This document shows, one piece after another, positions 1 through 6,599 of a DNA stretch of 64,000 nucleotides (its first letter is position 1; every line of letters begins with the position of its first letter). Made by a program: the position numbers and the translations under genes. This DNA comes from an uncultured Collinsella sp. (lineage in GTDB: Bacteria; Actinomycetota; Coriobacteriia; Coriobacteriales; Coriobacteriaceae). The stretch covers positions 62,001-126,000 of the forward strand of contig CAAERQ010000023.1 in assembly GCA_900758475.1 (NCBI GenBank), written 5' to 3'. The notes under the pieces were generated by a model. The model ran no database searches. It was not told the DNA's origin and saw only the letters and a program-made list of their open reading frames with translations.

Positions 1-86
1 GTCTTGCGCAGCGTGAGCGCGAGCTCGATAACAGCCCACACGCCGGCAACGGCAAGTAGCAGCAGGGCGATTTGAATGGGACTCAT
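1..86 (-). CDS. N-terminus of a DUF948-like membrane protein (partial)
   Basis: Only the first 28 codons are in the window; the gene runs off the left edge. It starts at an ATG (86-84) preceded by a good GGGAGG ribosome site. The visible peptide opens MSPIQIALLLLAVAGVWAVI and is one hydrophobic helix followed by basic residues, as in small single-pass proteins of the DUF948/YtxG type. The family name is inferred from this short segment and from the gene following rarA, so it is tentative. It is probably membrane-anchored with the rest in the cytoplasm; no function can be given. Confidence 0.5.
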   Translation of the reverse strand, partial: MSPIQIALLLLAVAGVWAVIELALTLRK

Positions 87-174
87 ACAAGCCTCCCAAA
101 GGAATCGAAATACAGACGTTGTTCATGGTACCCCAAAGAAGGGGAAAGTTACCCAAAGGGAATGCGCCAATGAC

Positions 175-1524
175 CTACTTAGGAGCGTTGCCGTTACGAT
201 CGCGCTCGCTTTGCTCCACACGCCACTCTTCCCAACCGCGGCCGGCAGGCTGCCAGAATGCGCCACGCTCCAGCCCCTCGGGCAAATAGCGCTGGTCGAC
301 CCAGCCTTCGGGATAATCATGCGGATACTTATACACACCATATTCATCGCTGCCCGGGCGATGGCGATCGCGCAGATAACTCGGCACCTCGCGAAGCCCA
401 CTAGAATGAATATCGGCCAGCGCCGCATCGATCGAAGCCTCACACGCGTTGGATTTAGGCGCCAAACACACATAGAGTGCTGCCTGAGCCAGGTTAATGC
501 GGCACTCGGGATAGCCAATGACCTCGGCAGACTTAAACGCGGCATGCGCCACCAAAAGCGCCTGCGGATCGGCGTTGCCAACATCCTCAGAAGCCTGAAT
601 CATAATACGGCGTGCAATAAACTTGGGATCCTCCCCTGCATCGATCATGCGCGCGAGCCAATAAATGGTGGCATCGGGGTCGCTGCCGCGCATGGACTTA
701 ATGAACGCACTGATAATGTCGTAGTGCATGTCACCGTTTTTGTCATACGAAAAACCACGACGAGGGTTGGCAATCTTAACGTCATCCACGGTGATGGGGT
801 AGCGCTCCCCCGCCGCCGGCGCTGGCGTTCCCTCGGTATCGGGACGCGTGACGGCAATCTCGCTCGCAAGCTCGAGCGTCGTGAGTGCCGAGCGAGCGTC
901 GCCCGCGGCCAGCGTGCAGATGGACTTGACCGTATCCTCATCGGCCGAGAACTTACCGTTTAGACCCTGCGGTGCCTCGAGCGCACGCTCGATGAGCGTC
1001 GCGATATCCTCGTCCTTTAAGTGCTCGAGCTCCACCACGCGACCACGCGAGAGCAACGCCGAGTTGACCTCGAAGTACGGGTTCTCCGTCGTGGCGCCAA
1101 TCATAATGACGGTACGGTTCTCAACCGCATGCAGCAAGGCATCCTGCTGCGACTTGGAGAAGCGATGAATCTCGTCGATGAATAGAATAGTGCGGCGGTC
1201 GTAGGTATTCAGGCGCGTCTTGGCCTCGTCAATCACGCGACGCAAGTCCTTCACGGTACCCGTCACGGCGCTGACCTCGACAAACTCGCTCTTGGTATGG
1301 TTGGCAATGATATGCGCCAGCGTCGTCTTGCCCGTACCGGCCGGCCCATACAGAATCACGCTCGATAGCACATCATGCTCGATGGCCGCACGCAACCACG
1401 ATCCCTTACCGACGGCCTTTTGCTGGCCTACGTACTCGTCGAGCGAATTGGGGCGCATGCGCACCGCGAGCGGCGCATTTTTAAAGGAACGCTCGCGCGT
1501 CGAGGCAGAAAAAAGGTCGTCCAT
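175..1524 (-). CDS. rarA: Replication-associated recombination protein A (RarA/MgsA), AAA+ ATPase
   Basis: AAA+ ATPase related to clamp loaders and RuvB that acts at stalled replication forks. The sequence shows RPNSLDEYVGQ near the N-terminus, a Walker A GPAGTGKT, a Walker B FIDEIHRFSK, sensor region GATTENP and the C-terminal part with DRHRPGSDEYGVYKYPHDYPEG typical of this family. About 449 residues, normal length. I chose the ATG that begins MDDLFSAST (1524) because a GGGATGG lies just upstream; in-frame starts at 1530, 1539 (ATG) and 1542 (TTG) are possible. It is followed downstream by the DUF948-like gene. Function assignment is firm; the exact start is not. Confidence 0.93.
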   Translation of the reverse strand: MDDLFSASTRERSFKNAPLAVRMRPNSLDEYVGQQKAVGKGSWLRAAIEHDVLSSVILYGPAGTGKTTLAHIIANHTKSEFVEVSAVTGTVKDLRRVIDEAKTRLNTYDRRTILFIDEIHRFSKSQQDALLHAVENRTVIMIGATTENPYFEVNSALLSRGRVVELEHLKDEDIATLIERALEAPQGLNGKFSADEDTVKSICTLAAGDARSALTTLELASEIAVTRPDTEGTPAPAAGERYPITVDDVKIANPRRGFSYDKNGDMHYDIISAFIKSMRGSDPDATIYWLARMIDAGEDPKFIARRIMIQASEDVGNADPQALLVAHAAFKSAEVIGYPECRINLAQAALYVCLAPKSNACEASIDAALADIHSSGLREVPSYLRDRHRPGSDEYGVYKYPHDYPEGWVDQRYLPEGLERGAFWQPAGRGWEEWRVEQSERDRNGNAPK

Positions 1525-1584
1525 AGCCATCCCGTGCATCAATCAAAAACGTTTTCCACTAACAGTATACCGAATATATACGAA

Positions 1585-2832
1585 CTACCGTTCGTTAATA
1601 TAGGTACGGTGCGGAAACTTTAATCCCGGGAACAACTTGCTCGTGAGCTCGCAGAAATAGCCGTCCGTCATGCTCGCGATGTAATCCACCACCGCTTGAT
1701 CCTTGTCGTCCTGCCAGGCATAGGTGCGATCGTAGTAGGAAAGCTGCTGCTCAATGCGCGAAATATGATGCTTAAAGATGTACGAGAACTCGTCGCCTTC
1801 GTTTATATCCTGCAGGCAACGGTCGTAGAGCTTTTCGAACGCCTCGCGCAGTTCCGCTTCGGAGTCGCCTTCAATGCCGCCCTTGCTATAAATCTTTACG
1901 TAGTTCTCGCGCTTGGCTCGGCGGATTTCCTCAAACAGCTCCTCGCTCATCTCGATGCGCGGCTTGCCATAGCTGTGCTCAACGATATCGATGGAGGCAT
2001 GCGTAAGTATCCAGCTGTTGTATGCCCCGCCCAGGCCATCGTCAAAGGCGTCGGGTGACAGCAGGCCCGCCGCAATAGCGTCTTGGCGATCGCGCCCAAC
2101 GTAGGCAAGGATATCCGAGATGCGAACCACGCAGCCCTCGAGTGTCATGGGGCGCAGGTGCTCTATTGCGCTATAACCCGTGGCAATGCATTCCTCGACG
2201 GTTCGGTCGAACTGGTCAAAGGAACCCATGTCCGAAAGCTCAAACACGCGTTGCTCGTACTCGCCGTTATGGCACAAGACGCCGTCGAGCGTCTGGAGCG
2301 ACACGTTACGACCGTACAGCGCATCGAGCACGCGAACCGACTGCACGTTATGAAAAAAGAAGCGGCCGGTACGCTCGTGATAGATATCGTTGAGGAATCG
2401 CTCACCGGCATGGCCGAAGGGCGTGTGGCCCAAGTCGTGGCCTAAGCCAATCGCCTCGATCAGATCGCAGTTGAGCCCCAGGGCGCGACCGATATCGCGC
2501 GCAATGCGCGAGACAAGCTGCACGTGCAATCCGCGGCGCGACAGATCATCATTACTACGGAAGCTAAAGACCTGCGTTTTGCCTGCATAACGCGTGTACG
2601 CCGGAAGATGAAGAATCTTTTCGGTATCACGCATAAACGCCGGACGCATAAGCGTGCCTTTGTCGGCAGCGCGATCAATACGACGAATGACCTGGTCATC
2701 GCCGCATCGATAAGGATTAACGACACCCGAGGCGCGGTCGGCGGCGATACGCTCAACCAGCTCGGGCGACAACGCCACGGGAATGCGGTCCATGCGCGCC
2801 TTAATGACGGCCGTTTCTTGATTAGTTGCCAT
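1585..2832 (-). CDS. dgt: dGTPase-like HD-domain triphosphohydrolase
   Basis: Deoxyguanosinetriphosphate triphosphohydrolase-like protein of the HD superfamily, which cleaves dNTPs to deoxynucleoside and triphosphate. The metal-binding signature GLGHDLGHTPFGHAG is intact, preceded by the usual RRxxHxQ-like region (SRRGLHVQLVSRIARDIGRAL) and by YRCGDDQVIRRIDRAADKGT near the N-terminus. 415 residues. The start at 2832 is set by AAGGAG six bases upstream; the open frame continues upstream but that part has no ribosome site. Substrate preference cannot be read from the sequence. It lies 31 bp downstream of the prepilin peptidase gene on the same strand. Confidence 0.85.
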   Translation of the reverse strand: MATNQETAVIKARMDRIPVALSPELVERIAADRASGVVNPYRCGDDQVIRRIDRAADKGTLMRPAFMRDTEKILHLPAYTRYAGKTQVFSFRSNDDLSRRGLHVQLVSRIARDIGRALGLNCDLIEAIGLGHDLGHTPFGHAGERFLNDIYHERTGRFFFHNVQSVRVLDALYGRNVSLQTLDGVLCHNGEYEQRVFELSDMGSFDQFDRTVEECIATGYSAIEHLRPMTLEGCVVRISDILAYVGRDRQDAIAAGLLSPDAFDDGLGGAYNSWILTHASIDIVEHSYGKPRIEMSEELFEEIRRAKRENYVKIYSKGGIEGDSEAELREAFEKLYDRCLQDINEGDEFSYIFKHHISRIEQQLSYYDRTYAWQDDKDQAVVDYIASMTDGYFCELTSKLFPGLKFPHRTYINER

Positions 2833-2863
2833 GGCATGCTCCTTAAGAAGGATGCGCAATCGG

Positions 2864-3286
2864 TTACAATGTGCAGCCCACGACCTCGATTATGGCAAAA
2901 ATCGGCACCAAAAACGGGAGCAATGGCAGGGAGCGCGATTTTGTGAAGAGGCAGGAGAGGGCAAGGACCAGGAGCGCGACGGCAAATGCCACGATGCCGC
3001 CCAGAGGGTCAAGCGTGCAAAGCGCGAAGAGCGCCTTGACGTCCCCCATGCCGATGCCGGGGGCGTGGCGAAGGCGCCGCCAGAGCGACTCAGTGAGCAC
3101 AAGGGCAAGGTAGACGATGACCGCAAGACCGGCGTGGTCAAGCGCCGTGGTAACGCCCTTGTCGAGCCAGACGCCTGCCAACGCCGCCACCGCACACACG
3201 CCGGCAAGCTCATTGGGAAACCGTCGCTCACGAGCATCAACCAACGCACCGGCAAAGATGCAAATCCAAAATGGGATGTAGGGCAT
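2864..3286 (-). CDS. Type IV prepilin peptidase (A24 family), short form
   Basis: Membrane aspartyl peptidase that cleaves the leader of type IV prepilin-like proteins. At 140 residues it is the short form, lacking the N-terminal methylase half of PilD. Both catalytic aspartates are visible: D17 in VDARERRFPN and D82 in GIGMGDVK. The rest is a string of hydrophobic helices. Start chosen at 3286 after a textbook AAGGAGGTG. No pilin or pilus-assembly genes are in the window, so its substrates (competence or Tad pili) must be encoded elsewhere. Confidence 0.85.
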   Translation of the reverse strand: MPYIPFWICIFAGALVDARERRFPNELAGVCAVAALAGVWLDKGVTTALDHAGLAVIVYLALVLTESLWRRLRHAPGIGMGDVKALFALCTLDPLGGIVAFAVALLVLALSCLFTKSRSLPLLPFLVPIFAIIEVVGCTL

Positions 3287-3318
3287 CGTGCACCTCCTTG
3301 GGCAGCTACTCGAAAGCA

Positions 3319-3359
3319 AAAACCACCACAAAGGTGCCTGTCCCCTTTGTGGTGGTTTT
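3319..3359. repeat. Perfect 15-bp-arm hairpin with GGGACAGG core; doubles as terminator
   Basis: Arms 3319-3333 and 3345-3359 are perfectly complementary around an 11-nt loop that reads GGGACAGGCAC on the minus strand. It follows the glycosyltransferase stop at 3368 and on the minus strand is followed by a short T run, so it can act as its terminator. The loop motif resembles the GGGACAGGCACC core of REP-type palindromes in many bacteria. It lies between that gene and the prepilin peptidase. Confidence 0.7.
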
Positions 3360-3367
3360 GGTGGTGG

Positions 3368-4663
3368 TTATTTGGCGCCTTGCATGACCTCGTCGAGGGT
3401 AACGTTGACGGCGTGCTGCGTCGGGACCCAGTCGACCTTTAGGAACAGGGCCGCCACCGTGATGGGGATATAGCTGAACATAAAGATCGGGAAGGTAAAC
3501 AGGTTGGTCACCAAACGCCACTTTTGCGCGCAGTGAATATGCTTGTACTCAAAGATGGTCGTGAGCAGTGCCAGGATAAAGAAGGTCTGGTACATCATCG
3601 CGAAGGTCATGATGAGCGAAGCGGCACAAGCTTGCATCTCGACCTCGGTGGCCAAGAAGCCGTGCGAAAGCCCGCCCACGATGAGGAAGGTCGCGTTGGC
3701 GAGCATGGAGATCAGGGACAGCAGCATGCCCGGAGCGATGGTCATAAACATGTCATATGCGGCAAAGCGATGATAGCGGAACGTCGATTTGACCAGGTGC
3801 TTGCCGTAGGTAAAAAAGACCTGGTAGAAGCCCTTAGTCCAGCGCATACGCTGCTTCCAGGAAGCCTTAAACGTCACCGGCTGCTCATCAAAGAACTCCG
3901 CCGGCGCATAGCCAATGCGAATGCCGTGAATGGCGCAGAACGTGGTGAACTGGATATCCTCGGTCAGCGTATGGAACTGCCAACCGTGCATGCCCTCGAT
4001 CACGCTCGCCGAAATAAGGTAACCCGAACCCGAGACAGCGCAGGACGTCTTGCAGATATTACGCGCGTTGTTGAGGAAGCGGGCCTCACGCAGATACCAG
4101 GTGGCGTTGGCAGACGAAATCCACGAACTGCCGAAGTTCTTAGAGTTGCGGTAGCTCGTGACCACATGGAAACCCTGGTCAAAGGCATCATTCATCTTGG
4201 AGACGTAATCGCGGGAGATAACGTTGTCGGCATCGAAGATAAAGTAGCCTTCAAACGTGTCAGGATACTCGTTAAGAATGCGATCGAAACCATAGTCCAT
4301 GACCCAGCTCTTGCCCTTGCGGGCCAGGTCGTTGCGCTCGTAAACAATGGCACCGGCCTCGCGCGCGAGCTGTGCCGTGTTATCGGTACAGGCATCGGCG
4401 ACCACAAAGACCTCGATGAGCTCGGACGGATAATCCTGGTCCTTGATGGAGCGAACAAGATTGGCGATAACGGCCTCCTCGTTATGCGCCGCGATAAAGA
4501 AGGCATACCGGTGGAGTTTTTTGGCCTTGGGAGGTGCGACCTCGCCCCGAAGAGCGCCGATGACAAAAAAGACCACCTGGTAGAGGAAGCAGACCGTGAG
4601 CAACGTGACGACAATCTGGTTGAAGATCACGATGGGCGTGTTAGTTTGTAAAAAGGCGAGCAT
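3368..4663 (-). CDS. Membrane family-2 glycosyltransferase (processive-type motifs)
   Basis: Inner-membrane GT2 glycosyltransferase of 431 residues. There is one N-terminal membrane helix (about 11-38), a cytoplasmic catalytic domain and three to four C-terminal helices (about 305-420). The motif set is complete: D90, DAD 144-146, TED 234-236 and QRMRW 271-275, the Q(Q/R)xRW signature of processive synthases such as cellulose, hyaluronan and poly-GlcNAc synthases. The substrate is unknown. The ATG at 4663 has a GGGAGC site. No other polysaccharide genes are adjacent, so it stands alone between rluD-lspA and the prepilin peptidase. Confidence 0.85.
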   Translation of the reverse strand: MLAFLQTNTPIVIFNQIVVTLLTVCFLYQVVFFVIGALRGEVAPPKAKKLHRYAFFIAAHNEEAVIANLVRSIKDQDYPSELIEVFVVADACTDNTAQLAREAGAIVYERNDLARKGKSWVMDYGFDRILNEYPDTFEGYFIFDADNVISRDYVSKMNDAFDQGFHVVTSYRNSKNFGSSWISSANATWYLREARFLNNARNICKTSCAVSGSGYLISASVIEGMHGWQFHTLTEDIQFTTFCAIHGIRIGYAPAEFFDEQPVTFKASWKQRMRWTKGFYQVFFTYGKHLVKSTFRYHRFAAYDMFMTIAPGMLLSLISMLANATFLIVGGLSHGFLATEVEMQACAASLIMTFAMMYQTFFILALLTTIFEYKHIHCAQKWRLVTNLFTFPIFMFSYIPITVAALFLKVDWVPTQHAVNVTLDEVMQGAK

Positions 4664-4745
4664 GCAGGCTCCCAGGAACGCGTTACGTAAACAACCGTAT
4701 ATCTTACCGCAGGCTAACCGAGTTCAAGAAACCACCTAATACTGG

Positions 4746-5759
4746 TTAGGATTCGAGAAGACCGAGCTGCGGGACGATTTCGTCGCCGGCAGCGGTGCGG
4801 CCGAGCGAATGCGGGGCCAAATCATCCAGAACCGCCGCAAGGTCCCACGGCAACTCGTCGCGGCACTCAATGCGCTCCCCCGTCACGGGATGGTCGAACG
4901 CGACGCGCCAGGAATGAAGGAATTGCCTGGTCAGCCCCTGATCGGCGCGTGCATCGCACTTGCCGTAGAGTGGATCACCCACACAGGCGTGGTTGATATG
5001 GCGCATATGCACGCGAATCTGATGTGTGCGGCCCGTAAACAGGTGGCACTCGACGAGCGTATAACCGTCGTCAAAACGCGTGGAATCGAAGCGCTCGAGG
5101 ACCTTAAAGGTCGTGATGGCTTGGCGCGCGAAAGGATCGTCAGAAACCGCCATCTTCACGCGATCGCGCGTCGATCGGGCGATACCGGTGTTAATGGTTC
5201 CCTCGTCCATGGCAATGTGCCCGTGAACAAGTGTGATATAGCGACGGTCGAGCGTACGCGTGCGGATAAGATTTTGGAGCGCGCGCTGGGTGTCGTCGTC
5301 CTTGGCCGCAAGCATGAGACCCGAGGTATCGCGATCAAGACGATGCACGATGCCGGGGCGATCCTCACCCTGTACGGTACCAAGATGGTCGATGCCGCAG
5401 TGGTAGACCAAGGCGTTCGCAAGCGTGCCACTCTCATGACCATGCGCAGGATGGCACACAAGGCCGCGCTGCTTGGAGAGCACGATGAGATAGTCGTCTT
5501 CGTAGCGGATATCGAGGGGAATGGCCTCGGGAATCACGTCGGTCGGATCGTGCGGTTCGGGCAGGTCGACCGAAATGCGGTCACCGGAGCGCACGGCGTA
5601 CTTTTTAGACAGGCAGATCTCGCCGTTGACGGCGACGGCGCCGCCCTCGATCAGATGAGCGCAGGCAGAGCGCGTGGGACAGCCATCGTTGGCGCCCAGA
5701 TAGGCGTCAAGACGCTGACCAGCGGCATCGTCGGCAACAAGGATATGAATGTCGGCCAT
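4746..5759 (-). CDS. rluD: RluA/RluD-family rRNA pseudouridine synthase
   Basis: Converts uridine to pseudouridine in RNA, most likely 23S rRNA. The N-terminal ~70 residues form an S4 RNA-binding domain (GQRLDAYL...GGAVAVNG), followed by the catalytic domain with HRLDRDTSG at 139-147; D142 is the catalytic aspartate. FTGRTHQIRVHMRH and GDPLYG are also present. 337 residues is normal. Its ATG overlaps the lspA stop by one base (TAATG), showing translational coupling, a common lspA-rluD arrangement. The exact target site is inferred only from family, so RluD rather than RluC or RluA is a best guess. Confidence 0.9.
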   Translation of the reverse strand: MADIHILVADDAAGQRLDAYLGANDGCPTRSACAHLIEGGAVAVNGEICLSKKYAVRSGDRISVDLPEPHDPTDVIPEAIPLDIRYEDDYLIVLSKQRGLVCHPAHGHESGTLANALVYHCGIDHLGTVQGEDRPGIVHRLDRDTSGLMLAAKDDDTQRALQNLIRTRTLDRRYITLVHGHIAMDEGTINTGIARSTRDRVKMAVSDDPFARQAITTFKVLERFDSTRFDDGYTLVECHLFTGRTHQIRVHMRHINHACVGDPLYGKCDARADQGLTRQFLHSWRVAFDHPVTGERIECRDELPWDLAAVLDDLAPHSLGRTAAGDEIVPQLGLLES

Positions 5760-6358
5760 TAGCGCTCATTCCTTTCGCGAATCTTGCGGGCACGCTCCCC
5801 ACGCTGCTGGGCCTTGCGCTTAGCGCGGGCCTCGTCACGGGCGTTAAGCTCGGCGGTCGCATCGACCTCACGGGCGGCGGGACTCAAGAACATGTAGCCG
5901 AAAAGGGCGAGCACGACGCCCAAGGTAATGCCGATATCGGCCACATTAAAGACGGGGAAGTCGATGAAGGTGGTGGCAATAAAATCGGTCACGAAGCCAA
6001 AGGCCAAACGATCGATAGCGTTGCCGATAGCACCGCCCGCAACCATCGCCATGCCCACAACCTCAAGATGGGCGAGCTGGGGTGCACGAACGAGGTACAC
6101 GGCAATAGCGATAATGACCGCCAACGCCAGCACGGCAAACGCGATGCCATGCCCCTCACCCATACTAAAGGCAGCGCCGATATTGCGGACAAACATAAAG
6201 TCGATCACACCGGGGACAACAGTCACATGCAGAGCATCGCCCACGGCACGAACCGCAAGCTTGGTCAGCTGGTCAACAAGCAGCACAACCAGCGCCACCC
6301 CACCAGCAACACCCAACCGCCAACGCAAAGGCGGCGTCATATCCCCAGCACGACCCAA
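5759..6358 (-). CDS. lspA: Lipoprotein signal peptidase (signal peptidase II)
   Basis: Integral membrane aspartyl protease that removes signal peptides of diacylglyceryl-modified prolipoproteins. Four hydrophobic segments are visible together with the family motifs VRNIGAAFSMGEG (58-69), GNAIDRLAFG with catalytic D116, and FNVADIGITLG with catalytic D141. The protein is longer than most LspA because of a charged 40-residue C-terminal tail rich in Arg and Lys. The start is uncertain: TTG at 6358 has GGGG at good spacing, while the ATG at 6340 has GGGG only two bases away. The CotH lipoprotein at 58295-60064 would be a client. Confidence 0.92.
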   Translation of the reverse strand: MGRAGDMTPPLRWRLGVAGGVALVVLLVDQLTKLAVRAVGDALHVTVVPGVIDFMFVRNIGAAFSMGEGHGIAFAVLALAVIIAIAVYLVRAPQLAHLEVVGMAMVAGGAIGNAIDRLAFGFVTDFIATTFIDFPVFNVADIGITLGVVLALFGYMFLSPAAREVDATAELNARDEARAKRKAQQRGERARKIRERNER

Positions 6359-6453
6359 ATCAATCCCCTACCCTCAAGATCATCGAATTACGTTTAATGC
6401 AAATCAATATCTTATATTGACCAGCAACGAAATAGCCGATGATTCGTTACCGA

Positions 6454-6599
6454 CAGCGAAAACCCGCCAGAGCGAGCAAGGTGCCTTGAAACGAGGCGGC
6501 ATAGACCTTATGGTCATGCCGCCGAAGCTGAAAGGCAGATTGCCGCTCTGGCGGGTTTGCAGCGTCGAGCCGTTACGCGGTTTGGTAAAACCGCGTAAC
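6454..6599. repeat. Structured element copy A (diverged, full length)
   Basis: A nested-stem element ending at the ileS stop. Plus-strand order: CAGCGA; P1 (6460-6473 with 6545-6558, 14 bp perfect); inner stem TGCCTT/AAGGCA (6482-6487 with 6532-6537); internal loop GAAACGA/GAAGCTGA; long P2 hairpin (6495-6523, TTAT loop); conserved GCAGCGTCGAGC; then a 12-bp terminal hairpin (6572-6599). The layout, GGCAGAT and GCAGCGTCGAGC are shared with copy B at 56698-56841. Between 6359 and 6453 I see only a 7-bp palindrome (6404-6420). Confidence 0.6.

Noticed and set aside
449..453. FtsH residues HEIGH instead of HEAGH as a possible active-site change
   Set aside because: Positions are residues of FtsH (gene 11635-13542). 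The motif is HExxH and both histidines and the glutamate are present, so it is a normal variant.
6404..6420. 7-bp palindrome upstream of lspA
   Set aside because: Short, AT-rich and without T run or second copy; not enough to call a site.
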